Position numbers and translations under genes: made by a program. Below are positions 36,337 through 47,300 of a stretch of 64,000 bases of DNA, one piece after another. The DNA is from Acacia acuminata (taxonomy: Eukaryota > Streptophyta > Magnoliopsida > Fabales > Fabaceae), in NCBI GenBank assembly GCA_019022655.1, contig JAFJYI010000089.1, positions 1,178,001 through 1,242,000 on the forward strand, written 5' to 3'. The notes under the pieces were generated by a model. That model was not told where the DNA came from, made no database searches, and saw nothing but the letters and a program-made list of their open reading frames with translations. Numbering within the stretch: position 1 is the first letter of the stretch; every line of letters begins with the position of its first letter.

Positions 36337-36811
36337 TGTAACATCCCAGGCACTCGCTTGTGGATATTGTCCACTTTGGCGCACACAAGACCTCACGGTT
36401 TTGTTTTCGACTGGGCCTAGCCCATCAAAACGCGTCCACAAGGGAAAGGTCTCTGCACCCTTTTAAGGTATGCTTCATTTGCCTTCCTAGTCGATGTGGG
36501 ACTTCATAATCCACCCCCTTAGGGCCCAGCGCCCTCGCTGGCACAATGACTCGAGCCTTGAATCTGATACCATTTGTAACATCCCAGACGCTTTCTTATG
36601 GATATTGTCCGCTTTGGCACATAAGGCCTCACGGTTTTGTTTTTGGCTGGGCCTAGCCCATCAAAACGCGTCCATAAAGGAAAGGTCTCCGCACTCTTAT
36701 AAGGCATGCTTCGTTCCCCTTTCTAGTCGATGTGGGACATCACAATCCACCCCCTTGGGGCCAGCGTCCTTGCTGGCACAATGACCCGAGCTGTGGCTCT
36801 AATACCAACTG
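36337..36811 (-). mobile_element. TRIM retrotransposon, tandem LTR and interior copies
   Basis: On the minus strand the order is interior, LTR, interior, LTR. The LTRs (36575-36744 and 36337-36506, about 170 bp each) run from TG(TG)A(T/A)GTCCCACATCGA to CTGGGATGTTACA. Each interior (about 70 bp) starts with a tRNA-Met-type primer site (TGGTATCAGA or TGGTATTAGAGCC) and ends in a purine tract (AAGGGGGTGGATT). A trace of a third LTR end (TGTTACAG) lies near 36817-36810. This is a well-known plant TRIM type. Multimers of this kind arise by recombination between LTRs. Confidence 0.88.
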
Positions 36812-37040
36812 TAACAGCCCTGGTTTGTAAACTTGGCAAGCCGGGATAAAATTGCAAATACAATCCGAGACATCATAAAAGCAAATAAATGATGGTGGAA
36901 AACCAACCCAGCATGCATGCCAAGGGGAAAGTCGAAAAAGAACTTTGGAGTTTAAAGAAACTCAGATACACAAAGTTCAAGACAAGCAGTCAATTAACCT
37001 TGGTAGATTAGAGACCTGAACTACTGAGCTTGGGGGCAAC
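36812..37040. other. Possible internal remnant of the next LTR element
   Basis: The 229 bp end with the purine-rich GAGCTTGGGGGCAAC directly before a TG-starting LTR-like sequence, as expected of a polypurine tract. No coding domain is recognised. Confidence 0.35.
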
Positions 37041-37360
37041 TGTTATGGACTCATATAATGGGCCTGGCACGTGTGCGGCCCAATAAGAGCACTTTGTGGT
37101 AGAATCCTTCTAGAATTAGGTAAAACGCTAATCACCCTGTAATCATGCCTATAATCCTGGATAGTATAGGTAGTGGAGCAGGCATTTGCAGAACGTGGAG
37201 GTGCACATTGCTTGAGGAATGAAACCACTGCGGGAGAAACAAAACCCTAGGTAATCTCTATAAATAGGAGGTTACTCACCAGGTGCACTCTCTCAATTCT
37301 CTAATGATATATGAACTTGGGAAGAAATAAAGTTCCTGATATTTGTTGCTCTATTCTCCA
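37041..37360 (+). repeat. LTR of an unassigned retrotransposon
   Basis: The sequence starts TGTTATGGACTCATATAATG after a purine tract. It has a TATA box (TATAAATAGG, 37259 on) and a polyadenylation signal AATAAA (37326-37331), the arrangement of a plant LTR. The right border (ATTCTCCA, near 37360) is estimated. No second copy is in the window. Confidence 0.55.
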
Positions 37361-37394
37361 ATGCATGCATGCATACATATATAAGAGGGGCATA

Positions 37395-37485
37395 AACTGA
37401 TGAAGTTATAAACGGGATCGAACCTACGACTTCTTACTTACAGAGGAGCATCCATATCACTAGGCTATAAGGTCATTAATATCCA
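37395..37485 (-). mobile_element. tRNA-like SINE head
   Basis: On the minus strand an A-box-like TAGCCTAGTGATATGGATG is followed by a B box, GGTTCGATCCC, with spacing typical of tRNA-derived SINEs. The cloverleaf does not look like a functional tRNA. The tail is not clearly visible. Confidence 0.5.
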
Positions 37486-40061
37486 ACCATAGATTTGTGT
37501 GTTTTTCTATGTGAACTAGGACCAGATGTTCTGTTTAGTATTGGGGGCAAAACTGAGGATTGGTAAACTGGAAGTTGGTTTCAATTGGCCAGAATAGTTT
37601 TTTTAAAACATTTAAATAATGTTTTCAGTTTTTTCTTTTCGGTATATCAATATATTAGTATTGAAAATGAAAAACTAGAAGGGAAATGTGCCAGAGATAT
37701 GCAGATTTATATTTATATCTTAAAACCTTGAAAACAGATAGGGAAAGTGCAATTAGTTTTGTTTATTTTTTGCCCTTTTTTTAGAAGTCCACTTTTGAGG
37801 GCAATATTATGTGATTTTAAAAGATAGGGAAGGAGTACTTGGTTTAGTAGTGAGTGACTACCTTTACTAAGACTGGGCGGATTTCACCTGTTCTTGGTAA
37901 AAGGGTAGGGTTATGTTTTACAATATTAAAATGGATCATAGTCAATACCATATACTCTTTAATTTATCGTTATGTGAAAACATCAACATTATAGTCAATA
38001 CCATACATAATTCATCATAATGTGAAAACATCATAAATAAAATTAATCACAACATATTTTTTATATTAATATAGTACAACCATAATAATCTGAACTAAAA
38101 TTGATTGATCTGAAGATTGAGAACAGTTTAAAATAAGTTCAAAACACAGATAGTTCAAATAAAATTAATTATGAAATCCCAAAATGTGGCTTACCAAAAA
38201 ATTGGTCAAAACACCTATATTTTGATTACATTAATTATGTGAAATTGAGCAAACACTCATACTTTTGATACCCTCAACCACAGTTATCTCATAAACAACT
38301 CTTACAGGCCACTGCTTTTTGATTGAATGATGATTTGGCTCAAAATCATACATTGAGGATCTCATCATAACAAATATGCGTGTTTAGTTGAGAGTCTTAT
38401 AACCAATTTAATTAAAATACGTGTCTTTGAATACATTTTTTCTTGATTGATTAACATGCTATTTAAACAGGCACCGCATAAAACTAATAATTGATTAAAC
38501 TAGTCAGTTGTTAAGTTTCTTTTTTCAATTGGATTTGATTGAGTTTGACTCAATCAGTTTTGTTCAATTTTGAAAATTATTTGGCGATTAAAACATTAAT
38601 TGATTTGACCAATAAATATTTAACAATAATAGAAATCATACAAAAAAAATAAAAGTAATTCATTTGTATAAATTCACACACATTATATTTGATTTAGGGC
38701 TTGGTGTTCCACTACCCTCTAAATGAAAATTTAAATTTATAACTAATATTATCACCATAAATTCACCAACAAATAACAATTGATTAAAGGTAACTGAATT
38801 TAAGGACCCATGTGCAACTATTTTTGAAGTCATCTTCAATTTATCTTCAACTATGTATTAAATGGAAGATATTTGCAAATAGTTAAAAATATACACAAGG
38901 TTGTCGAATCTTAAACTAGTAAGGATTTACATTTATCAATAAATAGTTGTTAAAAAGTATATGATTAAATAATTAAAATAAAATGACAACAGTTTAGTTT
39001 AAATATATTAATAATTTATCATGCTTAACACAGAAATTCTTATAAAATTTATATATGGTGCCAATAAACATGATTAAATGCAAGAAAAAAAAAAAAAAAG
39101 CACAAGTTTAAGATCGAATTAATGCAAATTAGTAAGTTAAAAATGTAAAAGTAATAAACTAGGTATGTGAATTTGTGAGTTCAATTAAGTCTAAAGCTAA
39201 CACGAGTTCAAGAATGAGTTGACACAATTTTATAATAAAATAAAATATATATATATATATATATATTTTTTTTTTAAAAAAACTCAATAGTCAACTTACG
39301 AGTCTCTGACAGTAATGTGATACAATTGGTTCATTCATTGGCGTGCCCTTTCAATATATTGCCAGGAACACAGAATTCGGAAGCGTGTAAGGGACTATTC
39401 TGTCTTTTCAAAACACACGTGTGATGTGTCTGTAAAATAGTGAACATCTTTTTAGCCAACGTAAAATAGTGAACTTTGGACTATGAATGTTAACCTAGAT
39501 ATTTTTCTCAAACGCAACAGTGCAAAGATCTTTTCTGAAATTTTATTGGAACCTAAACCATACGCTCTCGTGAAGAAGAAAAAGACCAACGACTTAAGCT
39601 TTAGGCAAGATCATGACCAAAGGTTTTGGAAAGTCCTACGCCTTTTCTCGCTGTGTGTCTCTACCAGACTTCATCACAATCACATGCATGCGCTTGCATG
39701 TTCTCCATTGAACTCAAGTCTTTACGGTTAGATGAACTGGATACAGGTGACCCCAAATTGTATAATCTCTCTTTACATTAATGTTGTTTAAAACTTTTTA
39801 TATCTACGATTAAAAATATAAGAGCTACATAATTAAATCATATAGATTAAGACATTTAACTAAGTTAATTATTATGTGTGTGGTAAAATAGTTGACATAT
39901 TCACTTATATCTAGATATTTTTCACAAGCAGGTGCAATGATATCCTTTCTGAAGTTTTATTCAAACCTCAACTACACACTCCTCCACTCTACAATGAAAG
40001 ACACTTGGAGAGCAATTAATGCATATTGGTCAATTTTATTATTGTAATTAATGTTCAAATA
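37486..40061. other. Gene-free AT-rich stretch
   Basis: An (AT)n tract lies near 39246-39268. A diverged ~75-bp duplication (CTAGATATTTTTC ... TTTCTGAA(A/G)TTTTATT) occurs near 39495 and 39910, upstream of the receptor kinase gene. No gene or complete element is seen. Confidence 0.45.
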
Positions 40062-40894
40062 GGGGTGGGCAAATTAAAAACCCAATGGTCGGTTCAGTCT
40101 GATCCAACCCAAGTTGGTTCGGTTTGGTTTGGTTTAGTCCAATAAGCAATATAATAAAATCAGACTGGACTGGACTAGACTAACTAGTCAGATTGGATAG
40201 AGTTTCAGACCAGGAGACTAGACCACTTGGACTAGTCCAATCTGGTCCAGGAATATTTTTTAAAAAATATTTTTGTAATTTAGATGTTACTTTTTATTTT
40301 TTGTTTAATGTTTTTGGACTTTATTTAAGGATTTATAATTAAGTTTTAGTTTTTATGATGAGTTTTATATGATTATGGATATTTCTATTATCTTAATTGT
40401 ATTTATCATGTTTAAATCGTTTTTCCAACATATTTTGTTGTTGTTGATTTTTTTTTGGCCAGAATATTGTTGTTGAATGTTGTTGGATATTCTTATAGAT
40501 TTACGATATTTTAATTTAATTTTATGTGACACATTTCACTACAAAAAAAAAAAAAGCTCCGCCAGTAACTAGATTTCCAATGGAAAACGTCCGTCATAGA
40601 AAAAACCGTGGTAGAAGACATTATCGATGGAATTTTTTCCGTCGGTAATTCCCTCCCTGATTCAAAGAATATTTTTTTTTTAGTGTTTTATGTTATTATA
40701 GGTATTTTCATGGACATAATTGTATTTAATATGTTCAAATTTTGCCTTCCGAACCTGATTTGGTCTAGCCCGGCCTCAAGTTGGTGCTGGACTAGGTAGA
40801 CCATGGGTTGCCTTATATAGCCCGAGGTCCTCTCTAAACCAGATCTAAGGTTGATGTTAAACCTGATCCAGTCCAGTCCATATTCATCCCCATC
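40062..40894. mobile_element. hAT-like non-autonomous element with 8-bp duplication
   Basis: A perfect 8-bp duplication, TTCAAATA (40054-40061 and 40895-40902), flanks a segment that starts GGGGTGGGCAAA and ends ATTCATCCCCATC, diverged inverted ends of the hAT type. The sub-terminal parts are rich in CTGGACTGGACTAGAC-like words on both sides. There is no transposase. A CACTA-type terminus lies inside it. Confidence 0.7.
40537..40670. mobile_element. CACTA-type terminus fragment
   Basis: CACTACAAAAAAAAAAAA is followed by CCGTCATAG and CCGTCGGTAA motifs, as at the ends of CACTA elements. The motif set differs from the large CACTA element at 26266, so it belongs to another family. The other end is not seen. 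Confidence 0.45.
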
Positions 40895-41290
40895 TTCAAA
40901 TATAGCTCCTTCTATTTTTTTTCTCTCCTTCAATCTATCATATAATATGTCTAGCAAAAAAGAAAAAAAAAGTATTTTTTAATATGGGTAAATTTGAAAA
41001 TTTCTTTCAATTTAAGACAAATTTATTGAGTCAGCTATTATTTTTGATTCAGGTGAATTAGTTGAAGCGGCATATATTGTGGACCAAGATTAGTCTTGTT
41101 AAGAAACAAGAATGCCCAGCGACTTTTACTTTTGGTCACATCAAGACCAAAAGATTTTATTAAACAGTTCCACATCACACTTCACAAGTCATATGCACAT
41201 GCAAGATCACGATCACAATCACATGCACAGACCTAACCAATATCTATCAAGATAAGAGGTACTAAAAATATCTCTCTTTTTAACGTAACG

Positions 41291-41362
41291 TGACTCAGCT
41301 ATATATACAACATACTTATGAAATTTAGCCCCAGCTTTTTCTCTTGCTCCTCCGGTACAACC
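41291..41362 (+). promoter_or_regulatory. Core promoter of the S-domain receptor kinase gene
   Basis: A TATA box (CTATATATAC, 41299 on) follows directly after TGACTCAG, a bZIP-type site. Transcription would normally start about 30 bp downstream, near 41330. That places the ATG at 41318 upstream of the start site and makes the ATG at 41363 the first usable one. Confidence 0.6.
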
Positions 41363-44300
41363 ATGAAGCGTTATTCTGCTAAAGACATAATTCTGATACA
41401 TGTTATTCAATTTTTCCTTCTCTTGGTGCTTCATTCTTCTTGTCTCCCCCTTACTAGAATAACCCCAAGCCAATCCCTCAAAGATGGTGACGTTTTGGCC
41501 TCGGATGGAGGAACCTTTGCCCTTGGTTTCTTCAGCCCCAGCAACAACTCAAGAAAGCGCTATGTTGGAATATGGTATAATAGATCCTCCAAACCATCCG
41601 TTGTTTGGGTTGCTAATAGACAGAATCCTCTTTATGATAACTCCGGAGTTCTTTTGATTAACACCCAGGGAAACATCGTTCTTGCTTACAATGATACCCA
41701 TTTGAACAGAAGTACCTCCATTTGGTCTTCCAATGTTTCGATCCCATCTTCTAGTCACACCTTTGCTAAGCTTCAAGACACCGGAAACTTGGTCTTGATC
41801 CGAAACCAAGGTAGACGAAAGGTTATGTGGCAGAGTTTTGACTATCCTGGTGATACATGGCTTTCATCCATGAAATTTGGGGTTGACCGGAAAACCGGTT
41901 TTAAACGGTTTTTTACGTCATGGAAAACCCCAGACGACCCAGGATTGGGAAACGTAACTCACATAATTGACCCAACAGGTTATCCTCAACTATTCATTTA
42001 TAAAAATGGAGCTCCATTTTGGCGGGGTGGGTCTTGGACTGGTCAAAGATGGAGTGGTATGCCTGAAATGTCACCCAACTTCATCTACAAAGTCACCTTT
42101 GTTGACAATGCAAATGAAGTTAGCATGGTGATTCGAGTTGTAGATCCTTCAATTTTCATAAGAGTGGTGTTAGACAACACTGGTCATGAGACAAGAACTA
42201 TTTGGCTAGGTAAGGAGAAAAGATGGTTTGTATGGTATGCTCCAACAGAGTACTGTGACCATTATCGCTGGTGCGGATCAAATAGTAAGTGTGACCCATA
42301 TAATGGGCCCAAGTTTGAGTGCGTGTGCTTGCCGGGATTCGAACCCATGAACCTTCAAGAGTGGAAGACGAGAAATGGATCGAGCGGGTGTGTGAGGAAG
42401 AAGAATGTGTCCACGTGTCAAAGCGGGGAGGGGTTTGTGAAAGTGGTACGTGTGAAGGTGCCAGATACTTCAAAGGCACGTGTGGATAAGAGCAAGAGTA
42501 TGAGCTTAAAAGGGTGTGAGGAGAAGTGCCTGAGGGATTGTTCGTGTGTCGCATATACGAATTTAGATGAGGTCAAACAAAGTGGGTGCTTGACGTGGCA
42601 TGCTGATATGGAAGACATCAGAACATTTGAAAATGTGGGCCAAGATTTGTTCGTGCGTGTGGATGCACATGAATTGGGTACATTCTTTACTCTACTTGTT
42701 TTACATTTTTGCTATCAAGGGTAAAAGAAAATCAATCATCACTTTTAATTTTTTAATTTTTTTTTTTCTTACTTTTATAGTTTAATTTAAATATAATATT
42801 ATCTTTATAAAATATGAAATAAATATTTAATATAATCGGGAAAATCCGGTATAAAAATTCCTAAACTAATGAAATCTCAAATCAAGTTTGTAAACTTAAA
42901 ATATGAAATAAATATCTTATTGCTTGATTTCTCTTAGGGTCTGGTTGGTTTGAGGTGAGGGGAGGGGAGGGGATTGGGAGGGAATCGAGGGATTTTTTTC
43001 CCTTCTCTCATTTGACTGATCATACTTTTTAGGAGAGGAGAGGAAATTTTTTAAAATTTTCCCCTCTCCCCTCAAAAAACAACCTCCAAATCGGACGGAT
43101 TTGGAAGGATTATCAAAATGGGTGTATTAATGGACTAAGATGTCCCTAGAATTTCTCTATTATTCCTAAGATACCTTAAGGCCCCTATTAACTCGATCTA
43201 GTGCTGGGAACCCTATTCCTATAAAGAAAAATTGTTGGCTAACTATCTTCCCCAATCTTATCAAATTACTGTGAACAGGATCATCTAGCTTTACAGATCT
43301 TGATATCAGATAAATAATATAATCATCTAGGAAGCCTTTTAGTTCTCCGGAAACTGACTCGGAAAAATCTTAACAGCTAATACTTTGCACAATCGTGACT
43401 TTATAATTGTAAAACTGGCTCAGTATGTGTGCAAGTCTAACTATAGTTGAGGGAACTCTGGCTTTCAATTATCTTACCAAAACCCGCTCTAGTAAAAGCT
43501 GTAAGATGAGCTGCTTGTTGGAAATTGTTCCTCCATAAATGCATTGTGGGGTTCCAAGTTTGACTATTTGACTTATTTGAAAGTGGGTTCAAGACTCGAG
43601 GATTCTTTTATTGAACTTGGGAATGACTCTTCCTAATTTCTAGATTTGATTTAATTCCTTTATTGAACTTGGGAATGACTCTTTCTAATTTCTAGATTTG
43701 ATTTAATTCCTTTTTCTCTTTATAGTGTGTGACTCTTGAGAAAAAAAAAAAAGAGAGAGAGAGAGAGCTAGAGTGAAAAAGAAAAAAGAGAGTCGAGAAT
43801 CGAGAGTTTGAGTACCACCATTGTTGGTGAAGCTTGAGTTTTCTAAAGGAAGTCTAGAGATTGATTGATTGATTGTACCCATTATTTTCATAGTGGAAGT
43901 TTGATATTGGACTAGTGTCCCGTGGGTTTTTACTTCTTCACCTTGAGGAAGGTTTTCCCACGTTAAACAAATCTATCTGTGTTCTTCTTCTTCCCTACTC
44001 GATTTATATTTCCGCAACAGTGGTATCAAAGCCTGGTTCAACGAAATGGAGACCAGTGGCGCTGCACTCAGTGTTGATATGTTCAAGCTGACTGCAGAAA
44101 ACTTTACTTACTGGAGACCGATGATGGAAGATCATCTGTACTACAAAGATCTCTATGAGCCCATCCTTAATCAGAACAAACCAGAAGGTAAGGAAGAAAA
44201 GGATTGGGAAGTTTTGAATCGGAAGGTGGTTGCCATGATCAGAAAGTATATCGACAAAAGCCTCTTCGAGCATGTGTCCGAATTCACAAATGCGTATGAG

Positions 44301-47300
44301 TTGTGGACGAAGTTGGAGTCCATGATTTAGAAGAAGACTCCCAGGAATAAAGCACACTTGGTTCGCCGACTTGTGAAGTTGGAGTACAAAGATGGCATGA
44401 GTATGATTGAACACCTCAACACCTACAAAGGTATTGTGAATCAACTGTCGAAGGCCGAGATGAAGGTGGATGACGAGATGCAGGCTCTTCTGCTGTTAAG
44501 CTCATTGCCAGAAAGCTGGGATACTCTGGTAGTGACTTTGAGCAACTCGGCACCAGATGGAAAATTGACTATGGATGTTGTGGCTGACAGTCTCCTAAAT
44601 GAAGAATCCAGGAGAAGGGAAAGAGGTGTGAGCAGCACGTCAGAGGCAAACGTTGCTGTGCATAAAGGAAAATCTGAAAATCGAGGTCGGAGCAAGAACC
44701 GGGGTCGTGATAACCGGGATAAGTCCAGAGGTACGATTTGAAATGTTTCTATTGTGGAAAGATTGGCCATAAAAAAGGAGATGCGGCAGAATCTTGAAAG
44801 ATGAGAAAAATGACGAGGTGAAACCGGATCAGATTGTACCTAAGAAGAGAGAAGATAAGAGCACCTCCGCGGTGATTGCTAATCGAGGCCGAGATCTTCT
44901 TACTCGGAGATCATCTTTTGAACGTTATCTATGATGACCGTACGTGGGTGGTAGACTCGGTGCCTCCTTCCATGTCACTCCTCAAAGAAGTTTCTTCTCG
45001 TCGTCTTACCGAGTTGGTGAATATGGTGTTGTAAAGATGGGAAATCGGGTAACTAGCAAGATTGTTGGTGTTGGAGATGTAACCTTGACCACGGATGTCT
45101 ACTGTCGACTTGTGTTGAGGGATGTAAGGCATGTGCGACGACATGCGGTTGAATCTAATCTCGGTAGGCAAGCTTGATGATGCCGGGTTAATGAATTACT
45201 TTGGAAAAGGTCAATGGAAATTGTCCAAAGGAAATTTAGTTGTGGCCCGAGGAAAGAAAGAAGGTTCCTTGTACGTGATGCAGGGAAAGATCAATGGCGG
45301 TGAAGCCAATTCTGTCCGAGATGATTCCAGTCTAGAGATGTGGCACAAGCGTCTCGGTCATATGTCGGAAAAAAGGCTACAGATTTTGAAAAAGAAAGAA
45401 CGATTGGCCGGGTTGAAAGGTCAAGTGCTTGAAAGTTGCACGCATTGCCTAGCCGGAAAAAGACCTAGGGTTTCTTTTGCGAAACCGGATCAACCAAGAG
45501 GACGAAAGAATATTCTTGAACTAGTTCATACGATGTCGCTCTATGTCGGAAAAGTCTCTAGGCGGAGCTCGTATTTTGTTTCTTTCATTGATGACCACTC
45601 TCGCAAAGTGTGGGTCCATTTGTTGAAAACTAAAGACCAGGTTCTCCAAGCATTCAAAGAATTTCATGCTATGGTGGAACGAGAGACTGGCAAGAAGCTG
45701 AAAGCGATCAGATCTGACAATGGTGGTGAATATTGCGGTCCATTTGATGCTTATTGTCGAGCGGCGGGATACGACTTGAAAAGACGCCCCCAAAACTCCT
45801 CAACTAAATGGTTTGGCCGAGAGGATGAATAGAACTATTGAAGAAAAGGTCCGAAGCATGTTGTCCAATGCCGATTGCCGAAATCATTTTGGGGTGAAGC
45901 AAGTAAGAACCGCATTGATTTAATCAACTTATCACCATCACGGCCACTAGAGGAGAAATTCTGAAGAAATCTGGACAGGGCGAAGAGCGACCTATGATCA
46001 TCTGAAGGTGTTTGGATGCCGAGCTTTTGTGCACATTCCAAAAGATGAAAGAGCTAAGCTTGACACAAAGACGAAGGAATGTATTTATCTCGGATCGCCG
46101 AGATGTGAGTTCGGGTTCCGACTTTGGGATCCGGTGAATAAGAAGATAGTGAGAAGCCGAGATGTGATCTTTCATGAGCATGAGACCATTCATGACATCT
46201 CGAAGCCCAAAGTCCGGGTTGTTGTCCGAGATGAAGAACCCAGCACTTATGTCCGAATTGAAGCAGGGGGAGAGAATGGTTCGAAAATGACCAACGGGAG
46301 CCAACCGTAGAAGTTGTTGATGCCGAGATCCGAGATGAGAATCTTTGAATCGGATTCTCAACCCGAAGGACACACTAGAAAGTCGGCACGTGAGAAAAGA
46401 CCTTCTACGAGGTATCCACCGAGATGAGTACATTGTACTTGCGAGAGGAAGGTGAACCTCAAAGTTATTATGAGGCCGTGGCAAGCCCCGACAAGATTGA
46501 GTGGGAAAAGGCAATGCGGGATGAGATGATGTCCTTGCATGAGAATCAGACTTATGAGTTGACCGAGTTACCCCAAGGAAGAAGAGCTCTTAAAAACAAG
46601 TGGGTATACAAGATTAAAAATGAAGAAAATGGACAAAAGCCAAGATACAAGGCTAGAATTGTGGTAAAAGGCTGCAATCAGAAGAAAGGAGTTGATTTTG
46701 AAGAAATTTTCTCTCCTGTCGTAAAGATGACTTCGATCCGAACTGTGTTAGCTATGGCAGCATCAATGGATCTTGAAGTTGAACAAATGGATGTGAAGAC
46801 GGCATTTCTTCATGGGGATTTGAAAGAAGAAATATATATGGAGCAACCAGAAGGGTTTCGAGTTCCAGGAAAAGAAAATCTGGTATGTCGGTTGAAGAAG
46901 AGTCTATATGGCTTGAAGCAAGCACCTCGGCAGTGGTACAAGAAATTTGAATCATTTATGACTGATCATAAATTTGAGAAGAGACAGATCGACCACTGCG
47001 TATTTGTTAAAAGGTGTGAAGAAATTTGGAGATTTTCTGATCCTGATGCTATATGTTGATGATATGCTTATTGTAGGACAAGACAAGACAAAGATAATCG
47101 CTTTAAAGAAGGCTTTAAGCTCGTCCTTTGCAATGAAGGATCTTGGTCCTGCAAAACAGATCCTTGGAATCAAAATAATTCGAGATAGAAAAAGGAAGCT
47201 TCTGTGGTTGAGTCAAGAGAAGTATATTGAAAAAATCTTGAAGAGATTTAACATGGACAATGCCAATCCAGTGAGCACCCCCTTAGCCGGACATTTTAAG

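Noticed and set aside
37395..37485. tRNA gene on the minus strand
   Set aside because: A- and B-box-like words are present, but no proper cloverleaf or acceptor stem could be drawn, so it is called as a SINE head.
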